Shown in pieces: positions 36,020 to 42,991 of a stretch of 64,000 bases of DNA. The stretch is from Chloroflexota bacterium (GTDB lineage: Bacteria; Chloroflexota; Anaerolineae; JAAYZQ01): contig JAGVRI010000017.1 of the NCBI GenBank assembly GCA_018606645.1, positions 29,263 through 93,262 on the forward strand. The letters are read 5' to 3'. The stretch's first letter is position 1; each line of letters starts with the position of its first letter. The notes beneath the pieces are model-generated. The model was given only the letters and a program-made list of their open reading frames with translations, made no database searches and was not told the DNA's origin. The translations under genes and the position numbers were made by a program.

Positions 36020-37042
36020 TTAGCTTTCCACCCCTGCTTGCTTGGCCTCAAGAGCCCGCAGGATCACCTCTGGAGTAATGGGGAACTCGGTGATCCAGAC
36101 GCCGATGGCGTCATGAATTGCCGACGCTATGGCTGGCGGTGGTCCGCTCGCCGATCCCTCCGAAAAACCTTTGGCTCCCTGCACGCCATTGGGATGAGGC
36201 ACTTCCTCAATGCCGAAGATCATCTGCTGGGGATAGTCCTCAAACGTCGGCATGAAATAGTCTCCCATCTTCTCCGGTGCATATTCGACCGAGGGGAAAT
36301 AGGGATAACAGCTCTCGGTCAGGGCAAAACCTGCGCCGATGCAATAGCCGCCGTTGATCTGCTGGCGAACCAGCAAGGGATTGATGGCTTTGCCTACCTC
36401 CCAGACCTGAGCAAACCTGAGAACGTCCACGGTTCCGGTCTCGGTGTCCACCTCGACTTCGGCCAGGGCAGCGCCGAACGAGATGGCTCCTACATTCGGC
36501 ATTTCACCGGTCTCCGGGTCATGGGCGTGATATTTGCCCGGTTGCCAGGCTCCTCTCCCTATCAATGAAGCGGGTTCGTAACCGCCTCCCCAGGCGGCGC
36601 CCATGGCCACCTGTTCCATGGTCATCACCGTTCGTTCGCGGTCGCCCCGGACATAGACCGTCTCTCCCTCGATCTCGACGTCTTCCGGATTCGCCTCATG
36701 TTGTTGGGCAAACCATTCTCGGATCTGCCGCTTGAGGTCCTCGGCGGCGTTGACCACCGCGTGAGGGTCGATCAATGTCACCCGGCTGCCAGAAGTGCTG
36801 ACCGATAAGGGAAGCAAGTTGTCGTAATTGCTGACCAGGATCTTTTCGATGGGTACGCCCAGCGCATCGGCTGCCACCTGCCTCAAGATCGTCGGGGCGC
36901 CCTGTCCCAGGTCCATGGCCCCGATCAACAGGACATAGGTCCCATCGGGTTTCAGTTGGATGACGGCATGGCTGGGGTCCCCACCGCCTTTGTTCCCGGT
37001 TGGATGGAGCACATAGGCCATCCCTACTCCTCTTTTCTTCAT
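36020..37042 (-). CDS. Molybdenum hydroxylase, medium Mo subunit, set B
   Basis: 340 residues; paralogue of the set A subunit. It has MDLGQGAPTILRQVAADALG, INGGYCIGAGFALTESCYPY and GAKGFSEGSASGPPPA with the expected catalytic glutamate. Differences from set A cluster in the substrate-side loops (for example SNYDNLLPLSVSTSGS versus SNFADDFAPLCLGSFAS), so the two sets probably act on different but related substrates. It begins four bases after the large subunit. Assignment to the NdhM-like group is by arrangement and length. Confidence 0.85.
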   Translation of the reverse strand: MKKRGVGMAYVLHPTGNKGGGDPSHAVIQLKPDGTYVLLIGAMDLGQGAPTILRQVAADALGVPIEKILVSNYDNLLPLSVSTSGSRVTLIDPHAVVNAAEDLKRQIREWFAQQHEANPEDVEIEGETVYVRGDRERTVMTMEQVAMGAAWGGGYEPASLIGRGAWQPGKYHAHDPETGEMPNVGAISFGAALAEVEVDTETGTVDVLRFAQVWEVGKAINPLLVRQQINGGYCIGAGFALTESCYPYFPSVEYAPEKMGDYFMPTFEDYPQQMIFGIEEVPHPNGVQGAKGFSEGSASGPPPAIASAIHDAIGVWITEFPITPEVILRALEAKQAGVES

Positions 37043-37045
37043 CTC

Positions 37046-38350
37046 TCACCTCCGTCGCGAACTCATGGCCATTAGATGATCAGGCAGTTGGACTCCGGTC
37101 AGTTCAGCGAGTTTCTTCATCGCCTCCAGCCCGCCGGCTCCCTGCACGGTGTATCGGGTCACGCCCTGGTCGCCGTCCCGCCAGGCGTTGATGAAGCGAA
37201 GTTCCCATGGATCCATACCGATCGCCTCGGCGATCTTGTTCATGTGGACCTCCACGCAGGTCTGACCGTTGATGACTCCAAAGCCACGCATCGAACTGGC
37301 AATCGGCTTGTTGGTAAAGATTATCTGAGACTCAACCAGGATGTTCGGGATGTGATAGGCGCCGGCGGCAAACATGCCGCACTTTTCTACGGCATAGACA
37401 GACAGGGCTCCGTAGGCTCCGGTGTCGTGCCACTGCTTGATGTGCCGGGCGGTAATCCGTCCATCTTTCTTGATCCCGGTCTTGTACTCAAAAACCCAGG
37501 CGCCTCGCTTGGTGGAATAGCTCAAGTCCTCCCGTTTGGTCCAGCGGTACTTGACCGGCTTGCGGAACTTGAGGGCTGCCAGTCCGGCAATATGGTCGGC
37601 ATGAATATCGTTCTTGGCTCCAAAGGCACCGCCAATGACCCCTCCCACGTAGCGGATGCGGCTCAAGGGCAGGTTAAAGATCGGCTGCAAATAACGCAGA
37701 TGGAAGTAGGGCATCTGGCTGACGGTGTGGATGACCAACTGGTCAGCGGCGTCCCAATAGGCGACCGAGACGTGGGGCTCAATGGGCGCGTGGTCCTGGA
37801 CGTTGTGGACGAACCGATCCTCGAACACATAATCGGCTTCGGCGAAACCTTGCTCGACATCTCCCAACTTGAGGATGCGTGTGGTCACGCCGGGAAAGAA
37901 CTCTAGCAGATTGTGAGTGGTCCCCGGTCGGACAATGGGCGCTCCTGGCTTGATTGCCTCCAACATGTCAAAGACCGGTTCCTGCTCCTCGATCTCCAGC
38001 TTGACCTTCTCCAACGCCTCCATGCAGGTATCTTCATCGACGGCTACCACAGCGGCAATCGGTTCGCCTTTGTAGCGGAGGTGTTCATTGTTCAGCACGG
38101 GCTGGTCACCCGAAAAGCCGTAGAGGTTTTGGCCGGGGATATCGGCCGCAGTAAGGGTCCCGACTACCCCTGGTACTGCCTCGGCTGCCGACAGGTCCAG
38201 CTTGCGCACGATCCCCTTATGGACGGGGCTGCGCAGGCATTTGGCGTAGAGCATGCCGGGCAGGACAATATCATCCACATATTTGGTGGTTCCGGTTACC
38301 TGGCCGATGCCGCCATAGCGAGGCATGGCCTGTCCGACATATTGTGTCAT
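37046..38350 (-). CDS. Molybdenum hydroxylase, large Mo subunit, set B
   Basis: 434 residues, the same length as set A. Shared first 47 residues (one change, D13 to G13), then substitutions throughout: for example GGAFGAKNDIHADH instead of GGGFGGKNDIHADH and MPYFHLRYLQPIFNLPLS instead of CLYFHLSQLVRVFGLPMS. The start is ATG 38350 with AAGGAGGG upstream. The GxFG/GGxxGxK loop region contacts the molybdopterin. It forms the Mo half with the 36020-37042 gene. Confidence 0.88.
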   Translation of the reverse strand: MTQYVGQAMPRYGGIGQVTGTTKYVDDIVLPGMLYAKCLRSPVHKGIVRKLDLSAAEAVPGVVGTLTAADIPGQNLYGFSGDQPVLNNEHLRYKGEPIAAVVAVDEDTCMEALEKVKLEIEEQEPVFDMLEAIKPGAPIVRPGTTHNLLEFFPGVTTRILKLGDVEQGFAEADYVFEDRFVHNVQDHAPIEPHVSVAYWDAADQLVIHTVSQMPYFHLRYLQPIFNLPLSRIRYVGGVIGGAFGAKNDIHADHIAGLAALKFRKPVKYRWTKREDLSYSTKRGAWVFEYKTGIKKDGRITARHIKQWHDTGAYGALSVYAVEKCGMFAAGAYHIPNILVESQIIFTNKPIASSMRGFGVINGQTCVEVHMNKIAEAIGMDPWELRFINAWRDGDQGVTRYTVQGAGGLEAMKKLAELTGVQLPDHLMAMSSRRR

Positions 38351-38363
38351 GGTTGTACCCTCC

Positions 38364-38834
38364 TTAATACTCTCCGGCGGCGACGGCCTGGATGGCCTCG
38401 ATGATCTCTTCGTAGCTTCCGCAGCGGCAGAGGTTGCCGGCCATGTAGGAGCGGATTTCGTCGCGGGAGGGGTTGGGGTTCTTGGCGAGGAGCGACTTGG
38501 CGACCATGAGCATGCCTGGGGTGCAGAAGCCACATTGGAAGGCGCCGCGTTCGTAAAAGGCTTTCTGGAGGCGGTCGAGTTCTCCTTTGACCATGAGGCC
38601 TTCGACGGTGGTGACGGTGCGACCTTCGACGGTGAGGGCGAGGGTGAGGCAGGAGCGGACGGGTTCGCCGTCGAGGAGGACGGTGCAGGCGCCGCATTCT
38701 CCGTCGTCGCAGCCTCGCTTCGGGCCGGTGATTTGTAATCGTTCGCGCAGGACATCGAGCAGGGTTTCGGTGGGGGTGACGAGGACCGCCACTTCTTCCC
38801 CGTTCAAGATGAAGGTTAGGACCTGCTGTTTCAT
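38364..38834 (-). CDS. Molybdenum hydroxylase, 2Fe-2S subunit, set B
   Basis: 156 residues, identical in protein and DNA to the set A subunit (34574-35044), with eight cluster cysteines in the same positions. It starts at ATG 38834, overlapping the FAD gene stop. With both Mo halves diverged and this subunit unchanged, either set can presumably use the same electron-transfer subunits. Confidence 0.95.
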   Translation of the reverse strand: MKQQVLTFILNGEEVAVLVTPTETLLDVLRERLQITGPKRGCDDGECGACTVLLDGEPVRSCLTLALTVEGRTVTTVEGLMVKGELDRLQKAFYERGAFQCGFCTPGMLMVAKSLLAKNPNPSRDEIRSYMAGNLCRCGSYEEIIEAIQAVAAGEY

Positions 38835-39691
38835 GGGCGAACCTCCTTTTTGTCGAGCGCCTGCAGGAGGGCGCGTTGGACCAGCGCTTCGCCTGCTTTT
38901 TTGCGGTACCAGGCGGTGGCGCGTTGGTCGGTGATGGGGCTGCTTTCGGCGATGGCCTGTGTGGCGGCTTGGTGGATGAGGTCGGTGGTGATTTTTTGGC
39001 CGCGGAGCAGGTGTTCGGCGGTCCGGCAGCGCAGCGGGGTGGGGGCCATGGAGCCCAAGACGATCCGTGCGTCATGACAGAGGTCCCCGTCCAGTTGCAG
39101 GCGGACGGCGACGCTGACGACGGCGAGGGTTTGGCCTTTGCGGCGGCCGAGTTTGAGGAACTCGGTTTTGCCTGGGGATAGAGGGACGTGGATCTGGGTG
39201 ATCAGCTCATCGGGTTGGAGGATGGTGAGATGGGGACCGAGGAAGAAGTCGGCGAGGTGGACGTCGCGTTGGCCGCTGTGGCTGAGCAAGCGGACGGAGG
39301 CGTCGAGGGCGAGGAGGGCGACGACCAGGTCGGCGGCGGGGGAGGCGTTGGCGATGTTACCGCCGATGGTGGCGGCGTTCTGGATGGCGACACTGCCGCT
39401 GAGGCGGGCGGCCTGGGCGAGGGCGGGAGCGTACTGTTGGACGAGGTGGTGGGTGGCGAGGTCGGCGGTGGTGGTGGTGGCGCCGATGGTGAGGGCGGAG
39501 CTGCCGTTGTGAATGGAGCTGAGGCCGAGGCGACCGATGTAGAGTAGGGCGTGGGGTTTGACTTCGTAGTAGTTGAGTTTGGGCAGAAGGTCTGTGCCGC
39601 CGGCGAGCACGGCTGCTTTGTCGCGATGGTCGGCCAGGATGGCCGTGGCTTCTGTGAGCTCTGTGGGAGCATAATAGAGAACTTCTCTCAT
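38831..39691 (-). CDS. Molybdenum hydroxylase, FAD subunit, set B
   Basis: 286 residues, identical to set A. It is the first gene after the strong GntR-controlled promoter at 39987-40015, with a leader of about 290 bases. AAGGAGGTGTG precedes the ATG at 39691. Codons end mainly in C, as in the other duplicated genes. The bases between 39708 and 39950 hold a short hairpin (CGAAAAGAATTTTTCG, near 39724-39739) and no further gene. Confidence 0.92.
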   Translation of the reverse strand: MREVLYYAPTELTEATAILADHRDKAAVLAGGTDLLPKLNYYEVKPHALLYIGRLGLSSIHNGSSALTIGATTTTADLATHHLVQQYAPALAQAARLSGSVAIQNAATIGGNIANASPAADLVVALLALDASVRLLSHSGQRDVHLADFFLGPHLTILQPDELITQIHVPLSPGKTEFLKLGRRKGQTLAVVSVAVRLQLDGDLCHDARIVLGSMAPTPLRCRTAEHLLRGQKITTDLIHQAATQAIAESSPITDQRATAWYRKKAGEALVQRALLQALDKKEVRP

Positions 39692-39958
39692 CCGAACACA
39701 CCTCCTTGTTTCAAATATCACCGAAAAATTCTTTTCGGGCCTTTGACCAAATGCCGTACACTCACCGATTGCTCACTGGGACAAGAAGCGAATGACGCGG
39801 GCACCTGAAGAGTGGAGACAGAACCAGATGTAAGGGTGTGAAGGGGATGAAACCGTCCTTTCGGTAACTCGTGTTGCATCAAGAGGCCCTGAATCGCCCC
39901 ATGTCCAGTCGCTGCATCGCGGAGGTGACCTGGTTGACATTTCGCCTGACAAGGATTC

Positions 39959-40015
39959 GATAAACGATTATCGATTGCTGGTCTATATTGTACCACATCC
40001 AACATGCGCTGTCAA
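39959..40015 (-). promoter_or_regulatory. Promoter plus GntR-type operator of the hydroxylase operon
   Basis: Minus strand TTGACA (40010-40015) and TACAAT (39987-39992) with 17-base spacer, close to the sigma70 consensus. The operator GATAAACGATTATCGATTGC (39959-39978, plus strand) covers the predicted start near 39980. The same ATAAANCGATTATCGAT sequence recurs upstream of the cupin gene and gntR. Confidence 0.75.
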
Positions 40016-40084
40016 GCCCTGAAAACTGCCTTTTGCGGCTGCTGCCAAGTAGATTGACAGGCCGCTGCGGCGTTCGGAACGGCC

Positions 40085-40160
40085 ATGGGTGCAAGCGTTC
40101 GCTGGGTTCGGCGGGGTTCGGTTCCGGCTGAAGCCTCCACTCCCATTGGATCATGGCTGT
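40085..40160. repeat. Dispersed repeat copy
   Basis: GGTTCCGGCTGAAGCCTCCA followed by CTCCCATTGG, the same unit as in the tandem array at 10463-10835. It lies in the leader region before the zinc dehydrogenase. With the operon leader it makes up the gap 39692-40301. Confidence 0.7.
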
Positions 40161-40301
40161 CCGCCATCCTGGCATTTGACAGGAGGCGCAAATCTCCTTA
40201 CAATCCCTTTCGGTTTTCAGTCCGCGCGAACGCCAAACCTTGGGCCATTTGCCTTCGTGGAGGGCAGCGGCGCAGCCGAAGTGACAAAAGGAGAGATAAC
40301 T

Positions 40302-41339
40302 TTGAGAGCGATCGTCAAGTATGCGAGAGGAGCCGGTAACGTCGATCTTCGAGACATCCCTGAGCCGACGCCAGGGCCCGGTCAGGTCAAGGTCGAAGTA
40401 AAAGCGGCCGGCCTGTGTGGTTCGGACCTTCATATCTACCATGATCAAATCGCCATCGCAATCAAGCCCCCGGTCGTCATGGGCCATGAGTTTGCCGGCG
40501 TGGTGGTTGAGACGGGCGAGGGTGCCGAACGCGTAACGGTGGGGGATCGAGTGACCTGTGAGACAACGGCCTCTTTCTGCGGAGAGTGTTTGCCGTGCCA
40601 TCTCGGTCATTACAACCTCTGTCCAAGCCGACAAGTTCTGGGCTATGCCGTGGATGGCTGTTTTGCCAGGTATTGTGTGGTCCACGAACGTCAAGTCCAT
40701 TTGTTGCCCGACTCTGTTGATTTTGTGTCGGCTGCGCTGACCGAACCGCTCGCCTGTTGCGTCCATGCGGTGCTCGAGATGACCCGGCCTGTGGCGGGGG
40801 ATGTGGTCGTGATTGCCGGCCCTGGTCCGATCGGCCTGCTGTGTCTGCAATTGATCAAGGCGACGGGCGGCCTGGTCGTCATGTGTGGTACGTCTCGGGA
40901 CGAACACCGACTTCAGATCGCCTCCCGCCTGGGGGCAGACATTACGGTAAACGTAGAGACCGAGGATGTCCAGCGCCTCATCGGGAAATTGACTCGGTCG
41001 CGAGGGGCCGATCTGTTTCTGGAGTGCTCAGGCGCTCCGGCAGCGGCGCGCCTCGGCCTGACCGTCACCCGACCGGGCGGACAATATACCCAGGTGGGCC
41101 TGTTCCCCGGTCCCATTGATCTACCTTTTGACCTGATTGCCTACAAGGAACTGCGGGTTACCGGATCGGTGGGTCAGCGGTGGACCTCCTGGCAACGAGC
41201 TCTCACCTTGATGGCGCGAGGCCTGGTGGATGCGAAAAGCCTCGTCAGCCATACCTTGCCCTTGACCGAATGGGACACTGCCTTCCGGCTGCATGAGGAG
41301 AGAGCGGGCTTGAAGATCATCCTCACGCCGGTTGATTGA
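40302..41339 (+). CDS. Zinc-dependent medium-chain dehydrogenase (second copy type)
   Basis: 345 residues. Catalytic zinc in GLCGSDLHIYH and MGHEFAG; structural zinc CGECLPCHLGHYNLCP; Rossmann VIAGPGPIGLLCLQL. I chose TTG 40302 because AAAGGAGAG lies just upstream and the product then begins like family members (RAIVKYARGAGNVDLRDIPE); the longer open frame is repeat sequence. It probably oxidises a sugar or polyol hydroxyl. It is divergent from the hydroxylase operon and converges on the SDR gene. No strong own promoter was recognised. Confidence 0.87.
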   Translation: MRAIVKYARGAGNVDLRDIPEPTPGPGQVKVEVKAAGLCGSDLHIYHDQIAIAIKPPVVMGHEFAGVVVETGEGAERVTVGDRVTCETTASFCGECLPCHLGHYNLCPSRQVLGYAVDGCFARYCVVHERQVHLLPDSVDFVSAALTEPLACCVHAVLEMTRPVAGDVVVIAGPGPIGLLCLQLIKATGGLVVMCGTSRDEHRLQIASRLGADITVNVETEDVQRLIGKLTRSRGADLFLECSGAPAAARLGLTVTRPGGQYTQVGLFPGPIDLPFDLIAYKELRVTGSVGQRWTSWQRALTLMARGLVDAKSLVSHTLPLTEWDTAFRLHEERAGLKIILTPVD

Positions 41340-41388
41340 GCGGTTTGCGGTGGTGGGATTGGTTCAGCACGATCTCCAGGGCCGATAG

Positions 41389-42135
41389 CTAATCAATCAA
41401 CAGGCCTCCATTGACGTCCAGGATCTCGCCGGTAATGAAGCTGGCCTCGTCGGAAGCCAGGAAGACGACCGCGTTCGCCACATCTTCTGGCGTTCCCAAT
41501 CGGCCGAGCGGGGTTCTCTGGCGAAACATTTCGTTCTGATCTTCCGGCACGGTATGGATCATCGGGGTGTCAATTCGGCCCGGCGCGACGGCGTTGACCG
41601 TGATTCCATAGGGACCGAGTTCCCGGGCCAGTTGTTTGGTTAGACAGATCACTCCAGCCTTGGAAACGGAATAGTGCGCCCCGGCCAGAGTAGCGCCCGT
41701 TTTGCCCGCCGAGGAGGCAATGTTGATGATCGTGCCGCTACCCCGCTGCTTCATGTGAGGAACTACCGCCTGGCAGCATAGGAAGGCCCCTTTGAGGTTC
41801 ACGCTCAACATGCGGTCCCACTGCGCTTCGGTGATCTCTTCGAAGGGCAGCACCTCATAGATACCGGCGTTATTGACAAGGATGTCGATCGCTCCCCACA
41901 GACTCAGGACCTGCTGAACCACCTGCTGAATTTGCTCCTTGCTGGTGACATCCATCGGGCATGTCAGGGCGCAGCCGCCGATGGATTGGATTTCGGCCAG
42001 CACCATGTCGAGCCGCTGCGCGTTGATATCACACAGAGCGACGCGCGCTCCATGGCGGGCCAACGCCAGGGCAATGGCCTGGCCGATCCCCTGACCTGCT
42101 CCCGTGACCATCGCGGTGCGATTTCGTAGACGCAT
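41389..42135 (-). CDS. Short-chain dehydrogenase/reductase (SDR), second
   Basis: 248 residues. Motifs TGAGQGIGQAIALAL, NNAG in ILVNNAGIYEV, catalytic serine in INIASSAGKTG and YSVSKAGV. GGTAGAGGG precedes the ATG at 42135. It lies about 118 bases after the cupin gene on the same strand and is likely co-transcribed from the GntR-type promoter at 42711-42738. It resembles sugar or 3-oxoacyl dehydrogenases; the substrate is unknown. Confidence 0.88.
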   Translation of the reverse strand: MRLRNRTAMVTGAGQGIGQAIALALARHGARVALCDINAQRLDMVLAEIQSIGGCALTCPMDVTSKEQIQQVVQQVLSLWGAIDILVNNAGIYEVLPFEEITEAQWDRMLSVNLKGAFLCCQAVVPHMKQRGSGTIINIASSAGKTGATLAGAHYSVSKAGVICLTKQLARELGPYGITVNAVAPGRIDTPMIHTVPEDQNEMFRQRTPLGRLGTPEDVANAVVFLASDEASFITGEILDVNGGLLID

Positions 42136-42252
42136 CCCTCTACCTGCTTTCTCGGCGTTGCCGGCGCCTCTCCGTTCCTGCCATGCGGCTGGTGAGGACG
42201 ATGCATGGCAGAGTGGGGGACTGGCCAAGTGGCCTGTCGTTTCGACAGACAA

Positions 42253-42633
42253 TCAATCTTTGATCAAATGATCTCGCTTGTACTTTTCCGCAATAAAGGG
42301 TGGAGAGACTGCCGAAGCCACTTTGAGAATCTCGGTGCCATCGTTAATCAACTGATGAACGCTCTTGGGTGGAACGTACACCGCCACGCCTGGCTCCAGC
42401 GGCAATTCTTCGTCGTCCACCCGGATTCGGCCCCGGCCTGACACACAGTAGAACACCTCCTCCTGGTCCTCATGGGCGTGCGCATTGCTGGTAAAGCCCG
42501 GGTCAACCGAACTGGTTCCAAACCAAATGTTCTTGCTACCCATGGTCTCCGGCGTGATGAGATGGCGGATGACGCGTTGGTGGGGTGGCCCGATTCGATC
42601 TCCGACGACGTCTTGTTCTCGGATATACTTCAT
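42253..42633 (-). CDS. Cupin-domain protein
   Basis: 126 residues. A single cupin barrel: motif 1 is HAHEDQEEVFYCVSGRGRI with two His and Glu ligands, motif 2 is PGVAVYVPPKSVHQLIND with the last His. Such small cupins are sugar isomerases, dioxygenases, lyases or sensors. GGAGGAATCGCC precedes the ATG at 42633. It is the first gene behind its operator-controlled promoter, so it is probably an enzyme of the same inducible pathway. Confidence 0.85.
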   Translation of the reverse strand: MKYIREQDVVGDRIGPPHQRVIRHLITPETMGSKNIWFGTSSVDPGFTSNAHAHEDQEEVFYCVSGRGRIRVDDEELPLEPGVAVYVPPKSVHQLINDGTEILKVASAVSPPFIAEKYKRDHLIKD

Positions 42634-42672
42634 GGCGATTCCTCCTTCCGTATTACGAGAATCCCAACACCA

Positions 42673-42738
42673 GATAAAATCGATTATCGATTATCTAGCA
42701 AGACCTCTCTATTGTACCTGATCTGTGAAACTTGTCAA
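42673..42738 (-). promoter_or_regulatory. Promoter plus GntR-type operator of the cupin-SDR operon
   Basis: Minus strand TTGACA (42733-42738) and TACAAT (42711-42716), 16-base spacer. GATAAAATCGATTATCGATT (continuing ATC, 42673-42695) lies downstream of the -10, where a bound repressor would block elongation. Confidence 0.75.
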
Positions 42739-42799
42739 GTTGGATATCACCCGCTACGGCTGTTGCCAAGTAGGTTGACAAGCCCGATGTGACTTGGCA

Positions 42800-42880
42800 A
42801 CGGCCCAGGAGTGGAAGCTTTAGCTGGGTCGGGCGTCATTTCGTTCCGGCTGAAGCCTCGACTCCCCTTGGGCGATGGAC
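42800..42880. repeat. Dispersed repeat copy
   Basis: TTTCGTTCCGGCTGAAGCCT followed by CGACTCCCCTTGGGCGATGG; same family as 10463-10835, 40085 and 45360. With the two flanking promoters it accounts for the gap 42634-42991. Confidence 0.7.
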
Positions 42881-42910
42881 TTGGCGGCTTTATATCACCC
42901 ACAAACCGCA

Positions 42911-42939
42911 TTGCATCGGATATGGTTTGGTGGTATAAT
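42911..42939 (+). promoter_or_regulatory. Promoter of the ATPase-propeller gene
   Basis: TTGCAT (42911-42916) and consensus TATAAT (42934-42939), 17-base spacer. No GATTATCGAT operator is present here, so this gene is probably outside the GntR regulon. Confidence 0.55.
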
Positions 42940-42991
42940 GGGGCGCAAGACAGCAGATGCCAGGGACTCGAAGGCCAGGTTGATGTAGCAG

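Larger units (their letters stand above)
38211..39707. repeat. Near-identical 1.5-kb duplication, copy B
   Basis: Partner of 34421-35917. The left boundary is in codon about 47 of the large Mo subunit; the right boundary is just beyond the FAD ribosome site (CACACCTCCTT). Only two differing bases were seen. Confidence 0.92.

Noticed and set aside
32233..39691. Xanthine dehydrogenase or CO dehydrogenase identity for the hydroxylases
   Set aside because: The Mo subunit is split into 434 + 340 residues as in nicotinate dehydrogenase and the CO dehydrogenase active-site loop was not seen; I keep only the family name because the substrate cannot be read.
39934..39962. Divergent plus-strand promoter (TTGACA at 39934) for the zinc dehydrogenase
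   Set aside because: No acceptable -10 at 16-18 bases; TCGATA/GATAAA is poor and part of the operator.
39720..39985. Moco riboswitch in the hydroxylase leader
   Set aside because: I could not find the conserved helices of the Moco motif; kept only as a question about the long leader.
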